A stretch of 64,000 bases of DNA from NCBI RefSeq assembly GCF_022163125.1, contig NZ_CP091881.1:2046001-2110000 (forward strand). The letters run 5' to 3'. Below the pieces are notes generated by a model. It did not search any database. It had not been told where the DNA came from and was given only the letters and a program-made list of their open reading frames with translations. The number at the start of each line of letters is the position of its first letter. Position 1 is the first letter of the stretch. A program made the translations under genes and the position numbers. Origin of the DNA: Paenibacillus sp. HWE-109. GTDB taxonomy: Bacteria > Bacillota > Bacilli > Paenibacillales > NBRC-103111. Below, piece after piece: positions 44,403 to 53,272 of this stretch.

Positions 44403-44789
44403 ATGACAAGAAACATATCCAAAGGACGTTTGTGGACAGGTAGAGTATTGAGCTGGATTGCAATTTTATTTATGCTTTTTGACGGTAGCATGAAATTGAT
44501 CAAGCCCGCAGTGGTCGTAGAATCGACGGTTTCACTCGGGTTCCAGGAGCATCATATCGTTGTGATCGGTATATTGGGGCTGTTGGCTACGATTCTTTAT
44601 GCCATTCCCCGTACGACGATTTTGGGTGCAATTTTGTTAACCGGTTATTTTGGCGGCGTGATCGCTACACAATTACGGATGGATGCTCCGCTTTTCTCGA
44701 CCCTTTTATTTTCGGTGTATTTGGCAATCTTGGTTTGGGGAGGCCTTTGGCTGCGGAATGAGCAAGTGCGCAAACTTTTTTTATCGTAA
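44403..44789 (+). CDS. DoxX-like small membrane protein
   Basis: 128 residues with four hydrophobic helices (about 12-32, 48-68, 72-92, 98-118). The pattern matches the DoxX_2 group: an N-terminal RVLSWIAILFMLFDGSMKL, the central IPRTTILGAILLTGYFGGV and IATQLRMDAPLFS. The role is poorly defined in bacteria; members sit in the cytoplasmic membrane and some are linked with thiol or sulfur redox. A strong AAAGGAG precedes the ATG. No terminator separates it clearly from rpmF, but rpmF has its own promoter. Confidence 0.88.
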   Translation: MTRNISKGRLWTGRVLSWIAILFMLFDGSMKLIKPAVVVESTVSLGFQEHHIVVIGILGLLATILYAIPRTTILGAILLTGYFGGVIATQLRMDAPLFSTLLFSVYLAILVWGGLWLRNEQVRKLFLS

Positions 44790-44806
44790 ATTTTTCCTGA
44801 ATCCAT

Positions 44807-44835
44807 TAGACAATTACCCAAAGTAATGGTATTAT
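44807..44835 (+). promoter_or_regulatory. Promoter of rpmF
   Basis: TAGACA (44807-44812) and TATTAT (44830-44835) are 17 bp apart. They lie about 30 bp ahead of the rpmF start. Confidence 0.7.
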
Positions 44836-44865
44836 ATAAAAGTTGTTTAAGGAGGTGTTTTGACA

Positions 44866-45042
44866 ATGGCTGTTCCTCAAAGAAGAACGTCCAAAACACG
44901 TCGCGATAAGCGCCGTACTCACTTTAAACTGGAAGTTCCAGGTATGGTGAAGTGTGAACAATGTGGAGAATTCAAACTTTCCCACCGTGTTTGCAAAAAC
45001 TGCGGTTCATATAAAGGCAGAGAGATTATTAAAGCTCAATAA
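44866..45042 (+). CDS. rpmF: 50S ribosomal protein L32
   Basis: 58 residues starting MAVPQRRTSKTRRDKRRTHF, the conserved L32 start. The ATG at 44866 follows AAGGAGG; two upstream codons in the longer frame are not part of the protein. The zinc ribbon is intact: C30, C33, C43 and C46 in CEQC and CKNC. L32 is part of the large ribosomal subunit near the peptidyl-transferase region. In most Bacillota rpmF follows the yceD-type gene and precedes fapR/plsX; here it stands alone between a DoxX-like gene and a spore protein gene, with its own promoter and terminator. Confidence 0.96.
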   Translation: MAVPQRRTSKTRRDKRRTHFKLEVPGMVKCEQCGEFKLSHRVCKNCGSYKGREIIKAQ

Positions 45043-45056
45043 TTTCATATGAATTG

Positions 45057-45097
45057 CAAAAAGACTACAGCACCGCAAGGTGACTGTAGTCTTTTTT
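45057..45097. terminator. Terminator between rpmF and the SASP gene
   Basis: A stem of 12 bp plus a CACC/GGTG upper stem (GCAA loop, one bulged A) is flanked by A on the left and T on the right. It serves both converging genes. Confidence 0.9.
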
Positions 45098-45102
45098 GTT
45101 GT

Positions 45103-45315
45103 TTAGCGCGTGTAGCCAGTAAGTTGCTGCTCAGCAATTTGCACTAATCTTTTCGTGATATTGCCGCCAATAGCGCCTGCATCCCGTGTAGCAAGGTTGC
45201 CGTTGTAACCATTTGGTTGCAGCGGAATTCCAAGTTCTTGTGCGACTTCCAGTTTAATTTGATTTAAAGCTGCTTTTGCCTGTGGAACTACTAATGTGTT
45301 GTTATTGTTAGCCAT
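45103..45315 (-). CDS. Alpha/beta-type small acid-soluble spore protein
   Basis: 70 residues starting MANNNNTLVVPQAKAALNQI, from the ATG at 45313-45315 with GGAG 9 bp upstream; a TTG nine bases further out is not needed. Conserved family blocks are KLEVAQELGIPL, which holds the germination-protease cleavage region, and GNLATRDAGAIGGNITKRLV. These proteins coat spore DNA, shield it from UV and heat, and serve as an amino-acid store on germination. A sigma-G promoter is expected, but I did not find a convincing one at proper spacing. Confidence 0.95.
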   Translation of the reverse strand: MANNNNTLVVPQAKAALNQIKLEVAQELGIPLQPNGYNGNLATRDAGAIGGNITKRLVQIAEQQLTGYTR

Positions 45316-45403
45316 CTTAGCCAACTCCTATCTCGTGGTGTAATAGTATTGTGTGGAGTGAAAGGGAGTCTTATACATGCGAATTCATGTTTGAGCAAAA
45401 AAA

Positions 45404-45443
45404 AGAAAAAAACCTTCAGGATGAACCATTCCTGAAGGTTTTT
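45404..45443 (-). terminator. Terminator of the KDPG aldolase gene
   Basis: AACCTTCAGGA pairs with TCCTGAAGGTT, extended by A-T pairs, with a seven-base loop. On the minus strand it is followed by a long T tract interrupted once. Confidence 0.88.
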
Positions 45444-45451
45444 GCTATTCG

Positions 45452-46087
45452 TTAGCCCTTGGACGCAGCAAGCAAGCGTGATGCTTTATTTGTAATCCAT
45501 GCGTAGTTGCCAGCTTGAATTTGTGGAAGATTAATGAGTGAGCCGCCAATGCCTAAGCCATAACAGCCGATTTGCAGAAATTCGTGGATGTTTTCTTCGG
45601 TAACACCGCCAACGGCCATCATAGGAATATGGGAGAGAGGTCCCATCAGTTCTTTGATATACGTGAGGCCAAGGCTGGCGCTTGGGAATACTTTGACTGC
45701 TGTCGCGCCGGCTTTCCAAGCTTTCACAATTTCCGTTGGCGTTAGAGCGCCTGGGAAGATGGGGATTTGTTGACTGTGAGCAAAACGAATGACTTCCTCA
45801 TCGGTGTTGGGTGTCACGATGAAAGCAGCGCCAGCAGCTATAGCGCGTTTGGCATCGTCCAAATCAAGAACAGTGCCTGCACCTATGTACATCTGATCTC
45901 CAAGCTTTTCTTGCAGTTGAGTAATCATGGTTAGAGCGCCAGGCGTATTCAAGGTAATTTCCATGACCGTCACGCCACCTTGCAGCAAAGCGTCAGCTAC
46001 GAATGCCATATGTTGTTCTTCGACACCTCTGACAATGGCAATGATTCGGGTGCGTTCAATTTCAAGTAATCCTTTTTCACGATTCAT
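45452..46087 (-). CDS. eda: 2-dehydro-3-deoxy-phosphogluconate aldolase
   Basis: 211 residues from the ATG at 46085-46087 with GGAGG 8 bp before it. The class I aldolase barrel has E43 in VMEITLNTPGA, the GAGTVLD loop, and Schiff-base K132 in AVKVFPSASLG. Typical reaction: cleavage of KDPG (or 4-hydroxy-2-oxoglutarate) to pyruvate and glyceraldehyde 3-phosphate (or glyoxylate), the last step of Entner-Doudoroff and hexuronate breakdown. No kdgK or dehydratase is beside it; the polysaccharide locus divergent from it may supply uronic acids (inference). Confidence 0.94.
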   Translation of the reverse strand: MNREKGLLEIERTRIIAIVRGVEEQHMAFVADALLQGGVTVMEITLNTPGALTMITQLQEKLGDQMYIGAGTVLDLDDAKRAIAAGAAFIVTPNTDEEVIRFAHSQQIPIFPGALTPTEIVKAWKAGATAVKVFPSASLGLTYIKELMGPLSHIPMMAVGGVTEENIHEFLQIGCYGLGIGGSLINLPQIQAGNYAWITNKASRLLAASKG

Positions 46088-46331
46088 AGTAAGATCCTCC
46101 AAGTTAAGTATAGGCTCTATTATGACATGCCTAGGACCAAACATCTATCCTAACAAGCAGAAAAACCTTATAAAACCCGCAATTGTAATCAATGAACCAT
46201 ACAGGTCAACAGACTTCTATATACGATTTAGGGGCTCTGACACTAGGATGGAGGTATCCCGCAGAGGAGGAGGAGATGCTGATGAGAAGCTGAGGTTAGT
46301 ATGGAGAAGACAGGGAGTAGAGACAGAATGC

Positions 46332-47270
46332 ATGGATATCGGAGAGGGGGCAACCAGAATTGTGAACAGCGTATCGCTTAAAGGAATCAGACGAAATTGG
46401 GAATTATACCTATTGATCTTGCCAGCCCTTGTGTATGTTATCGTGTTTGATTACATTCCCATGTATGGCGTCCAAATTGCTTTCAAAGACTTCAACGCCG
46501 TGCAAGGAATATGGGGAAGTCCTTGGGTGGGACTGCAGCATTTTGAACGATTTTTTCAAGGGTATTACTTCCAAAGGCTGTTGACGAATACGGTGTTGAT
46601 TAGCGTGTACTACTTAATTATCAGCTTTCCGCTGTCAATCATGTTCGCGCTGTTAATTAATGAAATTAGGCAAGTTATGTTCAAGAAGACGGTACAGCTT
46701 GTCACGTATGCGCCTCATTTCATTTCAACCGTAGTCCTGGTAGGGATGATGGCGATTTTCCTTTCCCCAAAAACAGGGTTAGTGAATCAATTCATCCTAT
46801 GGGCAGGAGGAACTCCGATTGATTTTATGGCGGAGCCTTCATGGTTCAAGTCGTTGTATGTGTTTTCAGGTGTATGGCAGAACATAGGCTGGAATTCCAT
46901 CCTGTTCATCGCGGCATTGGCCGGCGTTGATCCGCAGCAGCATGAATCGGCCACACTGGAAGGAGCCAGCAAGCTCCAGCGTATCTGGCATATCAATGTG
47001 CCGGCGATTATGCCAACGGTGATGATCCTGTTTATTATGCAATGCGGGCAAATTATGGCCGTAGGCTTCGAGAAAGTGTTCTTGATGCAAAATGATGTAA
47101 ACATCAGCGCATCCGATATTATATCCACTTATGTGTATCGATCGGGCGTGTTGGGGGCTCAGTACAGCTTCTCTGCGGCGGTAGGATTGTTCAATTCAGT
47201 CATCAACTTAATCTTGTTAATCGTAGTGAATCGAATTTCGAAAAGGCTGACGGATACAAGCCTATGGTAA
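46332..47270 (+). CDS. LplB-type ABC transporter permease
   Basis: About 312 residues, six membrane helices, with LYLLILPALVYVIVFDYIPM at the start of the first, DFNAVQGIWGSPWVGL as in LplB proteins, and the EAA loop QHESATLEGASKLQRIWHINVPAI. The long open frame starting at 45927 runs through the antisense of eda and is not the gene. The start is uncertain: ATG at 46332 or the GTG at 46362, which sits 11 bp behind AGGGGG. First gene of a six-gene operon for a polysaccharide-derived substrate. Confidence 0.9.
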   Translation: MDIGEGATRIVNSVSLKGIRRNWELYLLILPALVYVIVFDYIPMYGVQIAFKDFNAVQGIWGSPWVGLQHFERFFQGYYFQRLLTNTVLISVYYLIISFPLSIMFALLINEIRQVMFKKTVQLVTYAPHFISTVVLVGMMAIFLSPKTGLVNQFILWAGGTPIDFMAEPSWFKSLYVFSGVWQNIGWNSILFIAALAGVDPQQHESATLEGASKLQRIWHINVPAIMPTVMILFIMQCGQIMAVGFEKVFLMQNDVNISASDIISTYVYRSGVLGAQYSFSAAVGLFNSVINLILLIVVNRISKRLTDTSLW

Positions 47271-47283
47271 GGAGGAATTGAAG

Positions 47284-48168
47284 GTGGGCAGACTAGCGCA
47301 AACCAGAGGAGATAGCGTATTCGATGTTGTCAATGTTGTGATATTAAGTTTAGTAACAATGCTTGTTCTCTATCCACTTGTATTCGTATTAAGTGCTTCA
47401 TTCAGCAGTCCGGCCGCTGTGGTTGAAGGTCAAGTATGGCTGCTGCCCAAGCAGATCAACGTGCAATCCTATATCCGAGTTTTCCAAGATGACGGGATTA
47501 TGAGAGGATATATCAATACATTGATTTATACTTGTGTAGGCACGACGCTTAATCTACTTTTAACCATAGGCGCTGCTTATCCTCTGTCACGTAAAGATTT
47601 TGTAGGTCGTCATGTTTTGACCATTATCTTTGTCATAACGATGTTTTTCAGCGGCGGGTTGATTCCAACCTACTTGTTAATCAAGAACCTCGGTTTGATT
47701 AATACCATTTGGGCGATTATTATTCCGGGTGCCGTATCGATGTGGAATATTATTATAATGCGAACTTTTTTTCAGGCGATTCCGGTTGAACTGCAAGAGT
47801 CAGCCCAGATCGATGGATGCTCGAATTTCCGCATGCTCATAAGCATCATCCTTCCGCTGTCGATGCCGGTTATAGCCGTCATGCTCTTGTTTTATGGAAT
47901 CGGCCACTGGAATTCTTTTTTCAATGCACTTATCTACTTGTCGGATTCTCAGAAATATCCACTGCAATTAATTCTTAGACAGATTCTTTTGCAAAATCAG
48001 ATGGGCAACATGGTTAGTGGCTCCGAAGCTTCAGTGGACCAAATCATGCTGACAGAAGGTTTGAAATATGCCGTCATTATCGTTTCCAGTCTGCCGGTAT
48101 TACTGTTATATCCATTTCTCCAACGTTACTTCGTCAAAGGAGTTATGATTGGAGCTATCAAAGGCTAA
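47284..48168 (+). CDS. YtcP-type ABC transporter permease
   Basis: About 294 residues with six helices and the EAA loop QESAQIDGCSNFRMLISIILPLSMP. The ending FVKGVMIGAIKG is the YtcP/LplC signature. The GTG at 47284 has GGAGG 8 bp upstream; the TTG at 47278 is too close. It is the partner of the LplB-like protein, 13 bp behind it. Confidence 0.92.
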   Translation: MGRLAQTRGDSVFDVVNVVILSLVTMLVLYPLVFVLSASFSSPAAVVEGQVWLLPKQINVQSYIRVFQDDGIMRGYINTLIYTCVGTTLNLLLTIGAAYPLSRKDFVGRHVLTIIFVITMFFSGGLIPTYLLIKNLGLINTIWAIIIPGAVSMWNIIIMRTFFQAIPVELQESAQIDGCSNFRMLISIILPLSMPVIAVMLLFYGIGHWNSFFNALIYLSDSQKYPLQLILRQILLQNQMGNMVSGSEASVDQIMLTEGLKYAVIIVSSLPVLLLYPFLQRYFVKGVMIGAIKG

Positions 48169-48185
48169 ATAGGGGGATTTACATC

Positions 48186-49784
48186 ATGCTGCATCTTAAA
48201 TCCATTAAAACCGCTTTCGTTGTTATTATGGCGACAAGCCTGCTCTCGGCCTGTTCCAATACAGATAAGGCAACACCGTCCGTGCAACCTGCTAAAGCAA
48301 GCAAGACATTGAATGAAACGGGTATGCCAATCGTGAAGCAGCCGATTACGCTTCGGATGATGGCGGGCCAATCGCCGCTTCAAGGGGAATGGAAGGATAA
48401 GCTCCTCTGGAAGGAAGCGGAGAAAAAAACGGGCATTCATATCGATTGGAACCTGGTTCCGCAAGCGAGCTTGGAAGAGAAGAAGAACCTCCTGCTGGCG
48501 ACCAATGATATTCCTGATGCTTTCTACGGCGGAGGGATTAATTCACAGGACATGATTACGTATGGACAACAAGGTTTATTCATTCCATTGAATGATCTGA
48601 TAGATAAATACGCGCCTAACTTCTCCAAAATTCTCAAAGCAAATCCAGAAGTGCTCAAAGGAATCACAGCACCTGATGGCAAAATTTATGGACTTCCCAA
48701 AATGTCCTCCAATATCACGCACCGGATTGGCACGAAGATGTTCATTAATCAGAAATGGCTGGATGAAGCAGGAAAGAAAATGCCTGCAACAACGGATGAG
48801 CTCTACGATGTGCTCAAAGCCTTCAAGGCCAAAGATCCGGAGCGCATTCCGCTGAGCAGCACGGATATCAATAATACCCTGCGTTCTTTAGCAGGAGCAT
48901 GGGGACTTTACAGCCGCGGCAATGCGAACGCTTACGTCGACTACGATGATAAAGCTGGGGTAATGCGGTTTATGCAAACCGATCCGAAATACAAAGATTT
49001 GCTGACCTACATGAACAAACTGTATGCGGAAGGCTTGCTGGATAAAGAAATTTTCACCAACAATGCAACGATCCTTACCGCCAAAATCTCCAAAGGACTT
49101 GTAGGCGGGTTTGCCAATATTAATGTCGTGCCAGCAGGACAATTGAAAGCGAATTATGCTGGTTTGGGCGCTGCGCTGAAAGGTCCAGCTGGCGATCAGA
49201 ACTGGGGAGGCATCAGCCCTGTCCTGCAAAACCAAGGTGCTTTCGTTATCACTAAGAACAACAAAGAGCCGGAAGCCACGATGCGTTGGGCGGATTACTT
49301 TCTGGATGGCGAGGGAGCCGTTCTCTACTGGATGGGCGTAGAAGGCAAGACTTTCGAAATGAAGGATGGCAAATATCGCTTTGTTCAGGACATTGTGAAC
49401 AACAAAGACGGTCTGACTCTGGATCAAACGATTTCCCGCGAGCTTGTTTCACCATTTTCTGTACACCCTATTGTTCGTGAAGAGCGGTTTGCTTGGGATA
49501 CCGGAGAAGGCATGCCGGAAGTTATCGCAGCAGCCAACAACTTGAAGCCGTTCGTGCCGAAAGAAATATGGCCTGCGTTCTTGTTCACCAAGGAAGAGAA
49601 TGATCGCCTTAAAGCGCTGAGCAACGATATCCACACGTATGTGGGTGAAATGCAGACCCAATTCATTATGGGAAAAGCGCCGTTCTCCAAGTGGGATGAA
49701 TATGTAGCGACAATCAAGAAAATGGGATTGGACGAATATATGAAGATCCATAAAGACGCTTATGATCGCTACAAACGCAACTAG
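48186..49784 (+). CDS. LplA-type extracellular solute-binding lipoprotein
   Basis: 532 residues, the larger size of this binding-protein group. A lipoprotein signal ends LLSAC (Cys23). Family-typical parts are PITLRMMAGQSPLQGEW, HIDWNLVPQASLEEKKNL, PDAFYGGGIN, GLFIPLNDLIDKYAPNF and GLPKMSSNITHRIGTKMFIN. It delivers complex or oligomeric glycans to the two permeases. GGGGG about 8 bp before the ATG. Directly downstream is a sialidase-fold enzyme, so a modified or acidic glycan is likely (inference). Confidence 0.93.
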   Translation: MLHLKSIKTAFVVIMATSLLSACSNTDKATPSVQPAKASKTLNETGMPIVKQPITLRMMAGQSPLQGEWKDKLLWKEAEKKTGIHIDWNLVPQASLEEKKNLLLATNDIPDAFYGGGINSQDMITYGQQGLFIPLNDLIDKYAPNFSKILKANPEVLKGITAPDGKIYGLPKMSSNITHRIGTKMFINQKWLDEAGKKMPATTDELYDVLKAFKAKDPERIPLSSTDINNTLRSLAGAWGLYSRGNANAYVDYDDKAGVMRFMQTDPKYKDLLTYMNKLYAEGLLDKEIFTNNATILTAKISKGLVGGFANINVVPAGQLKANYAGLGAALKGPAGDQNWGGISPVLQNQGAFVITKNNKEPEATMRWADYFLDGEGAVLYWMGVEGKTFEMKDGKYRFVQDIVNNKDGLTLDQTISRELVSPFSVHPIVREERFAWDTGEGMPEVIAAANNLKPFVPKEIWPAFLFTKEENDRLKALSNDIHTYVGEMQTQFIMGKAPFSKWDEYVATIKKMGLDEYMKIHKDAYDRYKRN

Positions 49785-49804
49785 GCAGAAAGTGAGGAAG
49801 CGCC

Positions 49805-50878
49805 ATGAGACCCAATTATGATTTGGCGTTGGACGGGGCGGCGATTCAGCCCGTGAACGGCGAACGCTACCAAGTTCGCCAGTGGCAAGGTATCCCCGGT
49901 ATCGAATGCGCACCGGACCATAGGTTGTGGGCAGCATTCTATAGCGGAGGCAAAGGAGAAGGCCCCAATAATTATGTCGCTCTCGTGAAAAGCGAGGATC
50001 GCGGACAGACCTGGTCGGATCTGCTTTATGTGATCGATCCGCCGGATCAGGTGCGGGCTTTCGATCCTTGCTTGTGGAAGGACCCTGCAGGACGCTTGTG
50101 GGTATTCTGGTCCCAAAGCTTTGGCTGGTACGACGGACGCTGTGGGGTGTGGGCTTCCGTCTGCGCGGATCCGGGAGCTGACGAGGTTGTCTGGTCTAGC
50201 CCGAAGCGTATTGCCGATGGTATTATGATGAATAAACCAACGGTGCTGAAGAGCGGAGAATGGCTGCTCCCGATTGCTGTATGGGCATGCCACGAATCAC
50301 CGCTGAACGAATTGCCTGAGCAAGCCTTTTCGAATGTGTATGTGTCGACCGATGAGGGAGCAACCTTCCAACTGCGAGGTTCTGCGGACATTCCGAATCG
50401 TCACTTCGACGAGCATATGCTTGTTGAACGTGCGGACGGAAGTCTCTGGATGCTGGTCAGAACGTTCTATGGCATCGGGGAAAGTGTCTCGCTGGACGGC
50501 GGACGTTCCTGGTCGCCTGGCAAGCCGACTGCGCTTGGCGGTCCGAGCTCGCGTTTCTTCATACGCAGACTGCAATCAGGCCGTTTGCTGCTGGTTAACC
50601 ATTATGGCTTCAAAGGGCGAAGCCACCTGACCGCCATGCTGTCCGAGGATGATGGACTCACGTGGAATAGCGGGTTGGTTCTGGATGAAAGATCAGATAT
50701 TTCTTACCCGGATGGCGTAGAGGATCGGGAAGGTCTTATTTACATCATTTATGACAGGGAACGGGAGAAAGCCAAGGAAATAGTAATGGCCGTGTTTACC
50801 GAAGATGATATAAAGGCAGGGACATGTGTGACGGAAAATGCTGCCTTGAAGCAATTGGTTAATAAAGCCAGCAATTAA
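49805..50878 (+). CDS. BNR/sialidase-fold protein, cytoplasmic
   Basis: 357 residues without a signal peptide, so intracellular. Asp-box repeats of a six-bladed propeller are visible: SEDRGQTWS, STDEGATFQ, SLDGGRSWSPG and SEDDGLTWN. Sialidases (GH33) share this fold, but the propeller is also used by other glycosidases and lyases, and the arginine triad of true sialidases cannot be confirmed from the motif alone. Its place in the transporter operon suggests it cuts imported oligosaccharides. AGGAAG-type site before the ATG. Confidence 0.8.
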   Translation: MRPNYDLALDGAAIQPVNGERYQVRQWQGIPGIECAPDHRLWAAFYSGGKGEGPNNYVALVKSEDRGQTWSDLLYVIDPPDQVRAFDPCLWKDPAGRLWVFWSQSFGWYDGRCGVWASVCADPGADEVVWSSPKRIADGIMMNKPTVLKSGEWLLPIAVWACHESPLNELPEQAFSNVYVSTDEGATFQLRGSADIPNRHFDEHMLVERADGSLWMLVRTFYGIGESVSLDGGRSWSPGKPTALGGPSSRFFIRRLQSGRLLLVNHYGFKGRSHLTAMLSEDDGLTWNSGLVLDERSDISYPDGVEDREGLIYIIYDREREKAKEIVMAVFTEDDIKAGTCVTENAALKQLVNKASN

Positions 50879-50907
50879 GAAAGTCCGGTAAAGGAGTAAG
50901 ACGACAT

Positions 50908-53247
50908 ATGAGCACTGGAAAAAAGCAAAGAACACCTCAGGTATCACGACTTATGACTTACTTTTTTTCTTATCTGTTCTTAGTCGTCTTTCTACTTGCC
51001 GCTATCGGAGGCTTCGTCTACACGAAGTTTTTCGATACACTCGAGGGGATTGTCGAACAGTCCAATATCACCTCATTGAAGCAGATCCGTGATCAGATCG
51101 ATCAACGATTTACAGAATTGCGGCAAATGTCGTTGCAAATCACAAGTAATAATAAGCTGTTGCGGTATTCTTTCTCTGAAGGCGGCTATGAGACGAAACA
51201 GGGTATTCAAGAGCTGAGGTCATATGGTTCTACACACTCCTACCTGCTGGATATTGGTCTGTATTTCAATGGCATGCCGGAGCAGAAGATTTATGCGGCA
51301 AGCGGTGTCTATGATCTGGACACTTTTTTTGAAAACGTATACCCTTTCGCGAATTTGAACCATGAGGAATTCGAGCAACTTGCTGCAGGACTCAAGGAGC
51401 CGTATTTATTGCCCGTTCAGTCGATAAGCGTGAATGGCGCCAACAAGTTGGACGCGGCTATCTATATGTTCCCACTCCCAGGCAACGGGGTTAAACCGAC
51501 GCAAGTGGTTCTGTATTTGATCAGTGGGGCGGAATTGAAAAAGGCGATAGGGGGGGCAATTAAGGAGTTTGAAGGCGAGGCTTTCATAATTGATAAAGAT
51601 GATCGAGTAATCGTATCCGCTTCCAGTGGAAGCGGGGAAGGGAAGGACGCAGCCAGACTGCTTCCATGGCTGCCTGTTGATCGTACGGCCTCCATCGTGA
51701 GCAGTTTGAATTTGCCGGAAGGACCGCATTCTTCCGTCCAACTCGAATCCGGCTTCATGCCTTGGTCTTACTACGTAGTCGTGCCGACGGCGCAGTTTCT
51801 TACTGTGGTTAGGCAAACACAGACGATATTTTATGTCATTGTGGTATCTGTTCTGCTGCTGGGGATTGGTTTATCGCTCTTCCTTGCCAGACAACATTAT
51901 AAGCCAATCAAGAGGCTGCTGGATTCCGTTCGCAAGAACCCGTCATCCGAGGTGCATCGGCAAAATAATGAGCTTGGCTGGTTGAGCGAAGCATTTGAAC
52001 ATATGAATCTGGAGAATAACGACCTGCGCTCGCATCTGCGGACCAAATCAGCGGCATGGAAAGAAAAGATTCTGGCTGATCTGATCAAAGGCAATGTGAG
52101 ATCCCGTGAGGAACTGGACGAATTGACTGGGAAAGCGGGCATGCAGCTTGCTTATGAACGTTTCGCTGTGCTGCTTATTCGTATTGATGATTACCGCAAC
52201 TTCGAGAAGACGAACACAGCGATCATTCAGAATGTCCTCAAATACAGCATTATGAATGTAGCGGAGGAAATCTCCATGGAGTTAGGCCATGGCTATGCCA
52301 TCGATTTAACCGAGAACCGCGGTGTAGCGCTCTTGGTAGGGATTAAAGCGGATGAAGACGCAGAATGTGAAGAGATGCTGCATGAGGCAGCAGAAAAAAT
52401 TCGCGATTTCTTTGAGCGGCTTTTCCCTTTCACGGTTACGTTAGGAATCAGCGAATTGTTTCATCATGTACTGGATATGCCAGTGTATTACAGGCAAGCC
52501 GTTGAAACGTCGCATCGTCGATTCTTGGAAGGGAACAATCTCGTTCTGCTGTATCAAGATGCCCCGATGGAAGAAGCGAACTCGCACTATGAGTTTATGG
52601 ATGAGGCTGCCGCCAAATTGATTAAGGCTATTAAGTTGGGCGATCGCGAATTGACGAGCACGGTCATTGCCGAAGAAATTCAAGCAATCCGCGGCAGCGA
52701 TCTGGCGCCCAGAGCCGCGCAAGCGCTATGCCAAGGGTTGATTATGGCTGTGCTCAAATTGGCTAAGGAAATTTCCCGGGAAGAACAGGATCGGGATTCA
52801 GATGAGATGCTGCAAGCTTTTGCTTTTGAAACTGTGGAGGAGTTTGAGCGCATCTTCCTGCGTTACTGTATCCGATTTGCGGACGAAACGGGCCGCAAGA
52901 AGGAAAGCAGGAATTACGAGCTGCGCGATAAAATCGTGGATTTTGTTGCGCAGCATTATGCGGACGTGACCTTAAATTCCAACCAAATTGCCGATACCTT
53001 TGGGGTTTCTCCTTCGTATTTATCGCGATATTTCAAAAATCAGACAGGAACGACGCTAAGCGACTACGTGGAAGAAATTCGCATGAATCGCGCGAAGGAA
53101 TTGCTGCAAGCAAGGTCGATGAGCGTCAAAGAGATTGTGGAGCGGGTCGGCTACCTAGACCAGTCCCATTTTATTCGTAAATTTAAGAAAAGAGAAGGGA
53201 TAACGCCCCAACAGTACAAACTGCTGTTCCCTGAATCCAGGGAGTAA
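50908..53247 (+). CDS. Membrane-spanning AraC regulator (one-component)
   Basis: 779 residues. Membrane helices at about 14-38 and 300-325 enclose an extracellular sensor with a Cache-like pattern. A cytoplasmic middle part (about 340-640) follows, then AraC motifs at the C-terminus (about 680-775: VTLNSNQIADTFGVSPSYLS, SVKEIVERVGYLDQSHFIRK). Proteins of this kind read an external sugar and act on promoters of the same locus without a kinase. AAAGGAG before the ATG; 30 bp behind the sialidase-fold gene and 26 bp ahead of the glycosidase gene, so it is in the operon. Confidence 0.9.
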   Translation: MSTGKKQRTPQVSRLMTYFFSYLFLVVFLLAAIGGFVYTKFFDTLEGIVEQSNITSLKQIRDQIDQRFTELRQMSLQITSNNKLLRYSFSEGGYETKQGIQELRSYGSTHSYLLDIGLYFNGMPEQKIYAASGVYDLDTFFENVYPFANLNHEEFEQLAAGLKEPYLLPVQSISVNGANKLDAAIYMFPLPGNGVKPTQVVLYLISGAELKKAIGGAIKEFEGEAFIIDKDDRVIVSASSGSGEGKDAARLLPWLPVDRTASIVSSLNLPEGPHSSVQLESGFMPWSYYVVVPTAQFLTVVRQTQTIFYVIVVSVLLLGIGLSLFLARQHYKPIKRLLDSVRKNPSSEVHRQNNELGWLSEAFEHMNLENNDLRSHLRTKSAAWKEKILADLIKGNVRSREELDELTGKAGMQLAYERFAVLLIRIDDYRNFEKTNTAIIQNVLKYSIMNVAEEISMELGHGYAIDLTENRGVALLVGIKADEDAECEEMLHEAAEKIRDFFERLFPFTVTLGISELFHHVLDMPVYYRQAVETSHRRFLEGNNLVLLYQDAPMEEANSHYEFMDEAAAKLIKAIKLGDRELTSTVIAEEIQAIRGSDLAPRAAQALCQGLIMAVLKLAKEISREEQDRDSDEMLQAFAFETVEEFERIFLRYCIRFADETGRKKESRNYELRDKIVDFVAQHYADVTLNSNQIADTFGVSPSYLSRYFKNQTGTTLSDYVEEIRMNRAKELLQARSMSVKEIVERVGYLDQSHFIRKFKKREGITPQQYKLLFPESRE

Positions 53248-53272
53248 TGGAATGTGAATAGGAGGATGGAAA

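Noticed and set aside
45316..45400. Sigma-G promoter before the SASP gene
   Set aside because: TGTATA and AATACTA resemble the elements but are 21 bp apart, too far for sigma-G.
45927..46331. N-terminal 135 residues of the long LplB-type frame
   Set aside because: This part is antisense to eda and the gap behind it; LplB permeases start near their first membrane helix.
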